The notes under the pieces: model-generated
Databases searched by the model: none
Told to the model about the DNA's origin: nothing
Seen by the model: only the letters and a program-made list of their open reading frames with translations
Program-made: the position numbers and the translations under genes
Origin: Branchiostoma floridae
Taxonomy: Eukaryota; Chordata; Leptocardii; Amphioxiformes; Branchiostomatidae
Assembly (NCBI RefSeq): GCF_000003815.2
Contig: NC_049989.1
Span: 13,753,918-13,817,917, forward strand
Reading direction: 5' to 3'
DNA: 64,000 nt
Shown here: positions 1-12,358 of the stretch, in pieces
Layout: every line of letters starts with the position of its first letter
Numbering within the stretch: position 1 is the first letter of the stretch

Positions 1-311
1 TTCAGTTACTTTACAGTTGAAACTATGATCTTCATTACAGCTGTAGTAATCTATTGGAAATGCATATTTGCAGTGCCATGCATTTGTGGTGGAGAGTTCA
101 CCGAAAAAAAAGATTAACAGTAACTGGTCCATCAAAGATTTATGTTAGGGATTATTCTCTCTCTATATATATCTTATGTTTACCTATCAACTACATATTC
201 AATCTTATCAAGCTAGAACAGGCCCCTTCCTTCATTTTGCTTTACCGGTATTTTTCCTGCTTCCTTGCGTGTCTTAACTTAAACTACATGTATGTCAACT
301 AAATATTAGTA

Positions 312-566
312 ATGGCCACTACCCCTCAGCCATTCAGAGCACTTCACTTACTGTGTTTATATCCCTATAGTGCAGAAAAGTGTAGTACTATGAAAAAAGG
401 GTGGTACTATGAACTCATTTGCATAAAATAGCACCACACATTTTTTCAGAGTACCACACTTTTTTTGCACCACTGGTTGGGTTACACTGTGCAAGCCTGG
501 GCTTTGCCTTTGTGGGCGGAACGACCCTATTCACCCATAGTAGCCCTTGTTTTATGTTCTACATTT
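312..566. repeat. Dispersed repeat, copy A
   Basis: A roughly 250-base block beginning ATGGCCACTAC and ending near the words TAGCCCTTGTTT. It recurs in the same orientation at 24046-24466 with clear but imperfect identity, including the motifs TAGTGCAGAAAA and GTACTATGAAC. Copy B carries about 170 extra bases in the middle. No coding potential is evident. It is probably a non-autonomous mobile element; the family was not identified. Confidence 0.7.
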
Positions 567-989
567 GTAATCTTAAAAGCCCAATGAATTTGCCATTCTA
601 GGTTCCAACAGATTCAAGGCAAGCAAGGGAAGACATTGTGTTAACCTGCTCAGCCTGCTGAAAGCTGACTTAAAGCACAGAGGTCAAGCTTTTCCTACAA
701 CAGCAAAGAAACTCCAGGAGCTAAGGAAGCTTGCAGGATGCAAAAAAGGACAATGGAAATTAGGATGAAGAAAGACTGAATGCAGCTATAGGACTTTCCA
801 GGCTATAGATGCAGAACCCAGTGACTGATGATGAATCTTACTTAATTCCCATTCATTTGAAATACACTTTTTTCAGCAAATTTTTATCGCTTACACACTT
901 AGGTTAACAGTAGAGGGCTAGTTCAGGGTATATCATTGCACATGTAAAGTGATACATCATTGAGCTTAATGATAAACAATAACTTTTAC

Positions 990-3518
990 CTCTGCACATG
1001 TTGTTGTGCGCTGGTCAGGTGTGATGATCATGTTGGTCATTATGAAGAAACCATCTCGTTGCTAGACAGACAAAAAAAGGAAAACAATTGTAGGTCTTCG
1101 GTATAGTCACATGTAATTTGAAGAATTTTCATACTGTCCAATTTTGTTTTAAACTAATACATTATGGGATCTCATCAGTAAAGTTAATTTGATAGTGAAT
1201 GAGTTGACACTACTTGCCATCTGACTTCTGTAGGCTTAAAGTAGGTTAAAATTTAGATATGTAATGCCTTTAGACAGACAAAATTGTGGCCTTGCACTCA
1301 GATTAATAACTTTATTTCAATAGTGCCAGTCATACTAAGGACAGAAGGTAGATGTAGCCCCGAAGAATTTTTGAGGCGATCGGGACAGTGGGTCGTTTAA
1401 TCAACTGTGTCTTGGTATTGGTGGAGCCCAACCTAATCTCCTTCCACTGCCTTTGACCTCCCCAACCAAAGCATGGTATGCCTTAACCTAATACCTAATT
1501 TTTACATTTGGAGTGGGGAGTGGAGAGAGGAAATTCAATCACGTCAAGTCAGCCTTTCCCAAGGGTACAATTATCCATCCGTTCTACCTGCACCTAACCT
1601 GCACTGGTCCATGTACCTGCACCTAACCTGCACTGGTCCATGTACCTGCACCTAACCTGCACTGGTCCATGTACCTGCACCTAACCTGCACTGGTCCATG
1701 TACCTGCACCTAACCTGCACTGGTCCATGTACCTGCACCTAACCTGCACTGGTCCATGTACCTGCACCTAACCTGCACTGGTCCATGTACCTGCACCTAA
1801 CCTGCACTGGTCCATGTACCTGCACCTAACCTGCACTGGTCCATGTACTGGGTTTTATACATAAATGTCATATAATATAGCTGTATATGGATTTCTATTA
1901 GCTGCATTGACTGTAATTACCTATAAAGTATAATTTTAAGAAAAAAAAGATAGCAATGGTTCCTAAACAATTACTATGATCCATACGTCCTATATTCTGA
2001 GTGGTGCAGGTAAAATTTGTCTGGTGCAGGTAATTTCCAATGTTACCTGCACCAGTGCGCGTATGCAGAAAAAAGTATTTCGAGCCCTGATTTACCTGAG
2101 GTGGGACCACCAGACCAGCAATGTCCCAAACACGATCCAGGTCGCCGATGTCTGTCCTGTTGGGGTAGGCCACGCCCTTGAGTTTTGTAGACACAGAACT
2201 GACGATATCTCCGAAGTCCTGGTAACCTTTCTTGTGTACAAACACCCATCTGAAACAACCACATTAGATATCACATAACGTAATATCATATAATTAGGAT
2301 AAGAATATTCTGTTATCTGTTTTTGTATCCTACAGATTCTGTACCTGTATCTGATATGGTGTAACGTAGTTACGTACATTTTGATTGAGTATAATTGCTC
2401 TTTGCATAATACACACCAGATTCATGCGAGGCCATAAATGCTACTCTCCATGCAGAGGTTAGGCCCCGGCTGTTTTTTGACGTTTTTGTTTATTAATCGT
2501 TTTTATTGGGCTTTCTATTTTGTATTGTATCTTGCTGTGTCTCAGGCCTAACACAGCATTGCAATACAAAGCCCATCTAATGAGCCCTACAGTACTTTAA
2601 TAGTGGCAATGATATCCACTCTATGATAGTTCTGGGGATAACAAATTTGTAAAGGCCTCAGTCCTGAGTTGATAACTATCTGGTACTTGATTACATCATC
2701 AGCATTGTTCTTTTCTGAGCTGGTATTACAAAAAAAATGTATATAGAAATGCAGTAATCCAGCCTAATGATTACTGTAAATGCAGAAATGTTCGCGGTGA
2801 ATTAATGTTCGCGGTTTTGGCGGCGACCACTTCACCGCAAACTTAAAAGCACCGCAAACATTTTTCTATTATAGTATTAGACTGCAGTCTATGGTGTTAC
2901 CGCGAAATTAAATCCACAGCAAAAAGTGGACCTTTTTCCAGCTACCGAGAAATTAAATCCCCGCGAACTTAAATGCATTTACAGTATCATTTTGACTTGA
3001 TGCTATTCAGTTTACTGATATACTGAATGGACATGAACATGTGTCATTGCACGTACTACTACCCTGACTCAGCTACATAACGTTATGCCAAAGTTCAACA
3101 ATGTATTCATTGACAAGCTTATAGGAAAGGCACGTATTTCTATAAAAATTAGTACATATCAAGTGTTTTCATGTGCTGACTTTTTCCCGTTATAAGTTTA
3201 AAAAGTAACCAAAGACCCTAAGGTACATCTAAATGATAAATGTTGCTTCGTAACTTTCAATTAATTACATTAATTTAATTTGTAACTCTTCCTCGCCCCT
3301 CCCCCTTGGCACGCGCACAAAGTTGCCACCCTACATATGCCCCATTTTCTGATGTAAAAATTGCGCCTTTCTCACCCAATGATGTACCCTATGATGCCCA
3401 GTTGGATAACTCTGTTGATGAGGCCGACTTTCTTGTTCTTGATGTGAACAATTCTCGGCGTATCGTACTCAAATACCACCTGTACGATCCGTTGGCAAAC
3501 ACTCGGACCTTCCGCCAT
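990..3518 (-). CDS. P2RX-like: P2X purinoceptor, first three coding exons (partial)
   Basis: ATP-gated cation channel subunit of the plasma membrane. Coding exons on the minus strand are 3518-3376, 2249-2096 and 1061-990 (143, 154 and 72 nt), all with AG/GT borders and compatible phases (2, 0, 0). Exon 1 starts at the ATG at 3518 in a CAACATGGC context and encodes the cytosolic N terminus with the conserved YDTPR segment (the TxK/R phosphosite typical of P2X), then the first membrane helix (about residues 31-52). Exon 2 carries the STKLKGVA segment, with Lys70 and Lys72 matching the paired ATP-binding lysines of the family, and ends in VPPQ. Exon 3 reads GFFIMTNMIITPDQR, the usual P2X exon 3. 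The exon layout matches vertebrate P2X genes. The cysteine-rich head, second membrane helix and C terminus are off the left edge, so this is 123 residues of about 400. Which P2X subtype it is cannot be told. Confidence 0.93.
1587..1850. repeat. 29-bp minisatellite, about nine near-identical copies
   Basis: A unit of 29 bases, containing CCTGCACCTAACCTGCACTG followed by GTCCATGTA, is repeated about nine times with almost no divergence. That implies recent expansion. The same unit occurs once at 38128-38157 in reverse orientation within the sister copy of the host element. Confidence 0.95.
1587..2089. mobile_element. CAGGGC-ended MITE-like element with internal minisatellite
   Basis: On the minus strand the element begins CAGGGCTCGAAATAC at 2089 and runs to the tandem array at 1587-1850. 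A second copy in the opposite orientation lies at 37879-38156 and aligns over most of its length, including several CCTGCACC/GGTGCAGG inverted words, but has only one copy of the unit that is tandemly repeated here. The element lies inside P2X intron 2 and its end sits only 7 bases inside the intron, directly after the donor GTAAAT. The CAGGG terminus resembles hAT-type non-autonomous elements. This assignment is inference, because no matching second terminus was found. Confidence 0.75.
2508..2577. repeat. Short fold-back repeat
   Basis: Left words GGGCTTTC, TTTGTATTG and GCTGTGT are mirrored on the right as ACACAGC, CAATACAAAGCCC, with a loop around CTCAGGCCT. It is about 70 bases long, within P2X intron 1, and probably a small MITE remnant. 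Confidence 0.6.
2772..2986. mobile_element. Palindrome-ended MITE, TACTGTAAATGC family, copy 1
   Basis: It starts TACTGTAAATGC and ends GCATTTACAGTA, perfect 12-base terminal inverted repeats, 215 bases in total. Internal words such as TTCGCGG and CCGCGAACTTAAA recur in two other places: a truncated end at 3843-3899 and a diverged copy at 32610-32824. It lies in P2X intron 1. Confidence 0.88.
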
Positions 3519-3842
3519 GTTGGCAATCTGGGTTAGGGTTTCTAAACCCGGAAGTAAGACGTGTCTTCATGGGGTTTATTGACCACAACGTTTCTGACAT
3601 TTTTTGTCGACAATTGTCATACCCATACACACCAGCTAGTAATTCATTGCAAGTTGTTAACCTTTGATAGAATTTGTAACGTTTTATGTATCTTGGGGGA
3701 AATGTTGTCGAGAAGGTCAGATCATATGGTGTACTCAAAAACTCATAACATACCCTCCAAATGTAAACAATAGAGGTCGCTTTTACCTGTTGTGTAAACT
3801 TAAACCACGTGACGATGACGAGAAAGTACCAAAATGGGAACA

Positions 3843-3899
3843 TACTGTAAATGTTTTTAAGTTCGCGGGGATTTAATTTCGCGGTAGCGGGAAAAAGGT
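3843..3899. mobile_element. Truncated end of the TACTGTAAATGC MITE family
   Basis: This is the reverse complement of the right end of the 2772-2986 element: TACTGTAAATG, then TTCGCGGGGATTTAATTTCG and CGGTAGCGGGAAAAAGG. It lies about 325 bases upstream of the P2X start codon, so it may sit within that gene's promoter region. Confidence 0.8.
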
Positions 3900-6800
3900 T
3901 TGATGGCCTATTAACACTGCTGATCCTCCAAGCCTTGATTGAAAATGCCACTTGACCACTGGCTCATATTATAATGTTACCAGAAATATATTTTGCTCCC
4001 AGCAGAAAGACTTCTAATGAGCTTATTTGGTTTGAATATATAGCCCTGAGCCCTAGAGCCCTTGTTCATGCTTCTCTCCCCTTAAAACATGCTTCTCTCC
4101 CCTTAAAACAATGTGTATCATCAGGCTAATCTGTTAATCACATCTCTGATTAGATTGGTAAAAGAAGCAATCTTCTAAAGTACAAGTTCATTGAGGAATA
4201 AGTACCTTACATTAGATTGTCTCAAAGTTATGTCATGCTCACCAAGCTATTCAGAACTAATTATAAGTTCTACCAACAGCTTTCAGGTTACCAAAAGTCA
4301 GATCCAAACCTGTAAATTCAAGGCATCTCCAATTACCTTTCCTGCCATGGTCTGCCATGGCGATTAGTTTTGCTCCACCTTTGATTTGTCTTTGAGTTGA
4401 GAGGTCATCTCTGTGCTAAGGCCAGGAGACTGAGGGCAGGGGGTTAATTTGGTGTGACTGGCCCTTGTCAGGGGAAGGAGATCAGGCTTCTGCTACAGTC
4501 TGAGGGGCTTGAATGATGATAAATGATGATTAATGGTCCGTACATTAGTGCTGGACTGGGGTGACCGGTGCCATGCCGCACTGCACACCACTTTTGTAAG
4601 GGATGTGCTTCTCCAGGATAAGTTTCCCTTAGTGATTATATTAAATAGATAGTGATTTACATAATTTGCATCTCATTATGTTGATGATCACCCAAAGTAC
4701 CTACCTACCAAAAACAAAGAATATCCAACAATCCCCTCAGGAGTTATCCATCTAAAAAGTTACGAACTATAAGACCCACTGCCGTTCCAAACAAGCTGCT
4801 AGGGGGCCCAAAATTATACCATTTACTCCCAGTTCCAACATCTATTTACCACTTACAAATCATGAACCTGGCACTTCTGGAAAATTTAGGCGCAAACTTA
4901 AAGTTGACGCTCACTTGCAGTACCAAAACAAGTCGCCAGGAGGCCCATCATCGAACTTGACCTTCCTTTCTGTGTCCCCTACCTATCAACCAAATATCAT
5001 TAGCATCCATCAAGAACATCTTGAGTTATCTGCATACAGACAAACGCACTTACATACAAAGCCAGCTACAGCACCATAGGTAAAAGCTAGCTAAACCATT
5101 CTCGCACATGACAATCCTTTCCACAACCGCTACACACCTGCTAAATATCGTGGAAATCGCCCAGCTGCATTTTGACTTATGCTTCCCGAAAAAACACACG
5201 AAAAAATACCAATTCAAGCTCGCTACTATTCCGTAGGAAAACGCCAGGTAAATCATTTTCGAACTAGGCATGCCTTTCAACAACCGCTACACACCTGCAA
5301 AAAATCAAAAAGTTCCATCCACAATTTCTCGACTTATATCCTGTTGACCTACATACAGACCCAAGTCGACAAAAACATACTCTTCTTGGCGAAGAGAACT
5401 TGGGTACAGTCACGGCGTTGTCTAGAAACGCACACAAGGGTCACACAACTTACGATTTGCTAAGGTATTAAATTGAGAATTTGAGACAAACACAAACCAA
5501 AACAAAATGACAGCTGTGGATTCCATATAGTTTTATTTGTGTATTGGTTGCTCAGTATTGTTAAGACAGGTTTTGCCCACCTTGGCTAATTAACTGACCT
5601 GGAAACTTTCTGGTGTAATAAATGTTTACCTGGTGGTAATATTATAAAATCTTCAATTACTGACCATGTATCATGTCCATAAGATTTAGTCTGACTTCAT
5701 TGGTTTCACATAAATATAATTGATATTGAATTATATGAATAATAAGCACTGCTGCATTTTATCGCTTTTAGGCTCTTGGTGCATCGCTAAGGTATATCTA
5801 ATTGAAGTAAATTTGGTATGTATGTATTCATCAATAAGTACTCTATAACAATAAGGGGGGTACATGCTTGCTGATCCAATAATAACAAGGATATTCTTTA
5901 ATATGTTAAAAATATTGACGAAAATGGCATATTGGCAATATTCATGAAGGTCTTGTTAAGTCCTAGTGACTTTACAATGTACATTCCCACTTGGATGTTG
6001 TAGCACCACATGTCTACTTTCTAAAAATGTCTTTTATGACCGCAAAATATATTGCATATGGTTGCACCTTCTGAAATAGAAAAAAATTACAAATATTCAA
6101 GTTTTGGCTCCTCCATGGGTGAAATTTGATATCTTTGTTTGGACAAGTGGACAATAAGGGCAATTAACTTGTTTACTTAGGGCACTGACAGCAGGGTAGC
6201 TGAGCACCTGAGGAAAACAATAGCCAGGTGTTCACACCTTTGCTTGAAAGTGGCATAGGTGGCAGACAGCTTGGCTTGGGTTATATCAACAAAACACAAA
6301 CATGGCTGTAATTTAGTGTAAACAAGGAATATGTTACAAGAATTGTTATGAAGCATGGATTTCAAAATACAATATGTACACAGAAGACATAACTGTCTAT
6401 CAAAGATATGTTTGCAATCAGAAACAAAATTCTCCTTGAAACAAATGGAAGATGCTCATGTACACTGAAGTTACTTGAATCAAACTGTTAAAAGCTCCTT
6501 GCTTGAATGTTGCAAGAGGCCTTATGAGGGCATTTGGCATGAAGGGATTCAAGTGACTTATGTAACAAATTTGGTAAAACAATTGTGTACATAAAGGGAA
6601 TTCTTAGGCAGCTGGTTATTGACAGAGTAACCGAAAGTTCAAAATTAGAGAGTAAGACGTAGTTAACAGCATGTTATAGCTTTACTGCCATTTATAGCTT
6701 AAACAAATATAGAATGATACAAATATAGTGTCAACATTCAACTATGTCAGTGCACAACAGGTAAAAAGCTGCATCTGTTCAGGGCCAGCCCGGGACAGGC

Positions 6801-7690
6801 AACAAATACCTTTGAATGTGGGCTCTGGAGCTGTCAGAGCTGGCCTGTGTGGCCCTGAAATTACAGTCTGGCGACAGTTTAAGCATGTATTAAAGGAGCA
6901 GCAAAATGTGTAACTTAGAGTGGTGCGATACTCTTTTTAACAAGTTAATTACACTCCCAGACTGAAACTATCCAGGTTATTGCCTGTTGTTCCTTGACAC
7001 ACGAGGATTAGACGTGCTTACACTGAGACTTTGATTACAATACAATCCGTTATCTCTTTATCTCTATCAAAAGAGTGTTTTCTCAACTATAACGTCCTTG
7101 CTCTTGTGAACTTTGCTAAAAAAATGTGTGTGTGGTAGGTGACGTAACCGTAGTATATCAAAACAGACTATTGGTACAACAGTTTTCATCTGAGCGTTGT
7201 TTTCTATCAAATACCTTGTTTTGGAATAAAAATCGATTATCAAAACAAACAAAGCCGGCATCAGATCCAGGAAAGAACATGGGGAATTATCAAACTATTG
7301 GTCAGCTTAATTGGTCAGATTACACCCTGGTTGAATTTGGTTATCTTTATAAGATTCTGTCGGGCTATTTGTAATTAAAGTGGTCAAATTTGATGAAACC
7401 GTGAATCAATCAGTGTGTAAGTTATTAGAAATACTCCTAAACCCAGGAAATCCTTTGTCAATCATAATACACATCCAGCACCAATCCCAGACAGTCTGAT
7501 ATTTCACACTCCACAGGAGGACAGGTATCACCTCACCTGGTCCACTGGCACCCTCCCTGCATTGTTATCACACTGGGCGGGGAGGGGGTAATTATCGAAC
7601 AATAGGGGAAATGAGGAAAATTCAGGGTCAAAGGTTGTATCTATGTGTTGCTAGGGCAGCCAACGCCCGCTTTGCTGGGGGTCTTGAGAT
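3900..7690. other. Intergenic stretch, no supported gene
   Basis: No ORF here has family resemblance or clean splice signals. Visible features are a 21-base direct duplication near 4068-4105 (CATGCTTCTCTCCCC), a diverged tandem duplication of about 145 bases around 5086-5300 sharing CAACCGCTACACACCTGC, and a 31-base block at 5368-5398 that is identical to 21090-21120. The last contains the near-palindrome TTCTTGGCGAAGAGAA. Confidence 0.6.
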
Positions 7691-8210
7691 ATGTCTTAGT
7701 CGCACTGAGTGAGCCCACAATCTAAACCTATGGCTTCTTCGCGGCGCTGGGTACGAGCGTGCCCCCCACACGAGCCCCCGTACGTGCCAGTATGGGCGTC
7801 GCGCCTGCCCTGTACAGCCTGAACGTTTTCAGAAATACGACTGGCGGACGTAACCTCCCAAAAAAACGTACGGACAAATTGCACGTACGGCGGGTTGTGC
7901 CCTTGGCTTTTGGGAGAGACTAAATTTGCTCTACTTATTCTGTAAATTCGTGTACAATGTACACATTTTGGGCGCTACTGAACAGCAAAGCTTCAGAAGA
8001 CCGTGTTATTTAAAACAACACCTCTGTGAAGTGGAGACAAATATTAAGCAAATGGTTGCTAATTCTGGTTGCTAAGTTATCTTCATGGAAGACGTTCAAA
8101 CCAATGGCGCAATTGCGAACACACGTCAAAACAACATTTCATTATTTTGGCTTCGCACCTGCTTCTTCATCCAAGACGAGGGTAGCGGGACATGTGGTAG
8201 GGGGTTCATT

Positions 8211-8269
8211 ATAATATATTCCCACTCACGTTGCCTCAGTGGAGAGTTAAGGACTGGGGTGAGAAGACC
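8211..8269. repeat. 59-bp direct repeat, copy 1
   Basis: The block begins ATAATATATTCCCACTCACG and ends GAGAAGACC. It is identical over 59 bases to 9029-9087. The two copies flank about 760 bases that contain a LINE fragment and the 108-base repeat. Confidence 0.95.
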
Positions 8270-8589
8270 GAGGCATCGTGGAATCCGAGATTCCATGCTT
8301 ACCCGTACAATACTTAGGGGGTGGGCGGGTGGGGGGGCTAAAAATTTGACTGCACTTCTTTCCCGTGCTCCCCCCATCTACTAATATCCTCTTCAGCAGA
8401 AAAGGTGAAGAATTGCTCCGAAACTTGATATCATGTGTTGCGCTCTGTTGTTCAGATATAACACAGAAAAGACACCTACACTTGAACAGAACTTTATTGC
8501 CCGACAATTGTACATGATATGGCAACTATTATTACACAAAGTACCAAATGACTGACACTCGGTTTTATTCCGACTGCTGTACCACATGA

Positions 8590-8752
8590 GAAACAGCCAT
8601 ACACTCTTTGTGTCTGGCGGTAGGCTGTTCCAGACATTGGGCCCACGGTAGGCTATTGATCTTCTGAAGGTCTCTCGCTTAGGCTTTGGGACAACCAGTT
8701 GACTACTTGCTTTGGTTGTTCGTGTACTCTGGTCCCTGCAGTACACAAACAT
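8590..8752 (-). pseudogene. LINE reverse-transcriptase C-terminal fragment
   Basis: A minus-strand frame contains KRETFRRSIAYRGPNVWNSL, the pattern (R-x2-A-YRG-x2-WN-x-LP) seen near the C terminus of CR1/jockey-type non-LTR retrotransposon polyproteins. Only the tail is present, with no RT core or endonuclease nearby, so it is a dead 5'-truncated insertion. Confidence 0.65.
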
Positions 8753-8920
8753 CTAGCGCATGTAGGGTGGTAGTTGCATATAACTTCGGAGCTTTGGATA
8801 ATCCACACAGATCGGAGATATCCCTCTGGTGAAAAACGGCTACACTAGAAACCTACATTGCCTCTGACCGTGGACTGTAGCTAGACTAGTCTACTCTTGC
8901 TAGGCTGTGTCCCTCCCGTC

Positions 8921-9028
8921 CGGCTCATGATTCACTTGTGAATAGAGGGGGAGTTATATCACATGTCATAAACTCACGCGAGTGGAGATCTCGCGAGAGT
9001 TCATTCCATTGTGATATTATTGGGAATC
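8921..9028. repeat. 108-bp identical dispersed repeat, copy 1
   Basis: The block begins CGGCTCATGATTCAC and ends TATTGGGAATC. It is identical base for base to 16370-16477 in the same orientation. It contains the internal palindrome TTCACTTGTGAA and the word GAGATCTCGCGAGAG. The right edge coincides exactly with the start of the second 59-base repeat at 9029. Confidence 0.95.
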
Positions 9029-9087
9029 ATAATATATTCCCACTCACGTTGCCTCAGTGGAGAGTTAAGGACTGGGGTGAGAAGACC
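9029..9087. repeat. 59-bp direct repeat, copy 2
   Basis: Identical to 8211-8269. It starts immediately after the 108-base repeat, so this point is a junction between two mobile sequences. Confidence 0.95.
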
Positions 9088-10265
9088 TCGGCACCCGCTT
9101 CTCCCGAGTGCCATTATTCCCCTAATTTAAGTTCCTGCCTTTCCCTTTATTTAATCCTCTCCCAATCCTTATTCTTCTCCATTCCCTTTTCCCAATCCTT
9201 ATTGTCTTCATTCCCCCAATCCCTTATATTTACTCCCTCACCTCTGTGCCTTTCCGTACAAAACCCTCTACGTATGCATTAAGCCACCTTGACAACACAG
9301 CAGCATCCCCTATGGTCTGCTGCGCATGCTTGTTGTTATCAACAGGGTGGGTGTAAGACTATCACAGTCACAGTCATCAGTCTTTAGGTGTTCCTCAGGA
9401 ATGCAGATTGATCCCTGGTTCTCAGCTAAGTTCATTGGGCGCCTAAGGTCCGGCTCGAGTGGGACCTGTCCAATCCGAACTCAGTGGAATGGTCGACGAC
9501 CAGTCCGATTAGATAGAGAGCCCTTAGAGATTACCTAAGACCAACCTCTCCCAGGTTTACAGTAGTTCAACTCATCCTGCGTCGTGTTGGAAATCAAACA
9601 TTGATTTCTCTGCGTATACAAGAACAATATTCCAGCTGCAGAGAAAGCTATCACCACAATGCTTGCTCAGTATCTAACCTGTAACTGTCGACCTTTACGC
9701 ACAGTTCTATGTATTTCAGTCTGGACAGGCCCCACTCGCTTCCCGGACCACCAGGCCGAAGCCAGTATGGGTGGCAACAGCTTAAGGGAGCTGAACACGG
9801 TCCACGAGTGAGAACTAGGCCAGCTAAAGGTAGCCAGTAAACAGGAACACAGAAAATACAATGGTAGGAAGGAATGTGACACGAGAAACTCGTCATGATC
9901 TTTGTCTTTATTCCAAACTTGCATAACAAGAAACGCAAACACCGGTTCAGTCAACGGTAAAATCACCATCCAACATTACCGTGCAGACGCTGCGGACCTT
10001 ATCGAAAATTGCATGTCGTCCAAGGTCACAATCTAATTGTGACAAACGAAGTTCCATTGTTCCCATTGTGTCCTCCATTCCTTTGACCTTTACTTCTGAC
10101 CTGTCCAACAAGGTAGGTCTTCACTGTACTACCGTACGGTCTTGTTACCTACCATGGATTTGTTCACCAACCATGCAACAAACCAAACAAAATCTGAGGT
10201 TGTCCAACAACCTGTCGTCATATCAAATGAAACACCGACTCAAATCAAACAAAGTTACGATTACC

Positions 10266-11262
10266 GTCCACCGGCGCCCGTTGTCTTACAGCGAAAATCC
10301 ACTATACCGTCTGACGCACCCCGCTGTCCAACAACGAATTCTCTACACGATTGTCCAACAATCTCACCACACCGTCCACCGGTGCCGTTGTTCAACAGCG
10401 AGTACAATATACAACCATGTACTGCACCCCACCGTCCGACGGTGCCGCTGTCCAACAGCAAATACAACATACAGTCATATACTGCACCACCCCCTCCAAC
10501 GGTGCCGCTGTCCAACCGCAAATATCAGATACAACAAAGTACTGTACCACACCGTCCAACGGTGCCGCTGTCCGACAGCGAATATAACATACAACCATGT
10601 ACTTGTACTACACCGTCCAACGGTGCCGCTGTCCAACGGCGAATACAACATACAACCATGTATGTACTGTGCCCCACCGTCCAACGGTGCCGCTGTCCAA
10701 CAGGAAATACAACATACAATCATATACTGTACCACACCGTCCGGCGGCCACGCTGTCCAACAGCAAATGCAATATACAACAAAGTACTGTACTACACCGT
10801 TCAACGGTGCCCGCTGTCTGACAGCAAATACAATATGCAACAATTACTGTACCACACCGTCCGACGGTGCCACTGTCCAACAGCAAATACAACATACACG
10901 ATGTATGTACTGTACCACACCGTCCAACGGTGCCCGCTGTCCGACAGCAAATACAATATGCAACAATTTACTGTACCACACCGTCCGACGGTGCCGCTGT
11001 CCAACAGCAAATACAACATATACACGATGTATGTACTGTACCACACCGTCCAACGGTGCCCGCTGTCCGACAGCAAATACAATATGCAACAATTTACTGT
11101 ACCAAACCGTCCGACGGTGCCGCTGTCCAACAGCAAATACAACATACACGATGTATGTACCGTACCACACCGTCCAACGGTGCCCGCTGTCCGACAGCAA
11201 ATACAATATGCAACAATTTACTGTACCAAACCGTCCGACGGTGCCGCTGTCCAACAGCAACA
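10266..11262. repeat. About 60-bp minisatellite with two hairpins per unit, about 17 copies
   Basis: Units of 57 to 65 bases contain CCGTCCGACGG, then GCTGTCCGACAGC, then an AT-rich linker with variants of CAAATACAACATACA. Each unit holds two short inverted repeats: CCGT/ACGG and GCTGT/ACAGC, each around a three-base CCG or CCA loop. Early copies (10266-10380) are most diverged; those after 10800 are very alike. Four more copies lie at 14318-14575. Long open frames across the array on both strands are by-products of the repeat and not genes. Confidence 0.93.
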
Positions 11263-11399
11263 CTGGGGGAAAGGGTATCGGATGTAGCCATATCCGAGCA
11301 GGGATATTTGCGTATTTGTAACAAATGCTAGCGAATGCAAACGGATTCGAGTTGGATCCCTAAAATATCCGAAATTTGGATTTTTGGGATCCGGAATGA

Positions 11400-11770
11400 A
11401 AAGACTCAAACATATCCCAAACTGGGATTTTCCACGGATGCGAAGTCGTTTTTTAGGGATTTCTTTGAATACCTGGAATGATCGGATCGCAAAGAATCGC
11501 CAAACGGTATTTCCCTCGGATGCGAAGTCGTTTTTCAAAGGATTTCTTCGAATACCTGGAATGAATGGGTCCCAAAACGGCCTTTGCCGCGGATGCGAAG
11601 TCGTTTTTATAGGATTTTCCTCGTATATTTGGCATGGTCGGATCCTAAGAAATCCCAATGCGGCATTTGCCGCGGATGCGAAGTCGTTTTTTAGGGATTT
11701 CTTCGTATGATCAGATCATAAAGAATCCAAAACGGGATTTTCTGCAGATACAAAGTCACTTTAATGAATT
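11400..11770. repeat. About 80-bp diverged tandem repeat, five copies
   Basis: The word CGGATGCGAAGTCGTTTTT recurs at about 11437, 11518, 11591 and 11674, with a decayed fifth copy near 11745. Spacing is 73 to 83 bases. Copies also share GGATTTCTTCG and ATACCTGGAATG. It directly follows the hairpin minisatellite. Confidence 0.85.
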
Positions 11771-12358
11771 TTCCGCACATTTGACAAATCACAATATCAT
11801 GTGTGCCCAATTACTTTCTTATAAAAGGCTTACACGATTTGAAATAGAAAAGAATGCACAGAATAATCTTATTCTAAACCAGTCCTGAGAAGAACTAAAC
11901 GACGTAATGTCATCGAGGCCGAATCCTGTCTGCCACATGATATGTATACAGATACAATATTGCAACAAGAATGGGTTATACCAGGTATGTACAGAGAGTC
12001 CCTGTTATCTAATTATGTTAAGGGAAAGTTGAATCCTTTAACCGCCAATATCACATGACTTCTTATACTTCCAAATAGAATATAGGATCAAACGTGAATG
12101 CAATTTTACTTTAATGTAAAGCTGACATGGGAGTCTGTGGCTAATCTTGCTTCTACGAATATCTGTTTCTATTACAAATCAAAGTCTTCGCGATGTCCAA
12201 CTCTAAGGAATTTCCACATCCGGCTACAGGATACAGATAGTGAATCCAGCTTGTAAAGTACAACTAACATGACTTCTAGTATCAGTATGTACAGCTTCTC
12301 GCAACAGCACAAAGTCTCCTTTCTACTAGTGACAGTGCTTCGCTTCTTTTCAGGCTAG

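Noticed and set aside
1-60. Possible fourth P2X exon on the minus strand at the left edge (a short frame with two Cys)
   Set aside because: The reading frame does not fit the phase-0 end of exon 3 at the visible AG, and the segment is cut by the window edge.
4337-4358. Short minus-strand segment with a good start context (GCCATGGC) and a GTAATT donor
   Set aside because: Only seven codons, in a region with repeated CCATGG words; no partner exon was found.
9981-11321. A 446-codon open frame and several overlapping frames on both strands
   Set aside because: They run through a tandem repeat whose composition avoids stops in several frames; the translations are repetitive and shift frame between copies. 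No splice or start context supports a gene.
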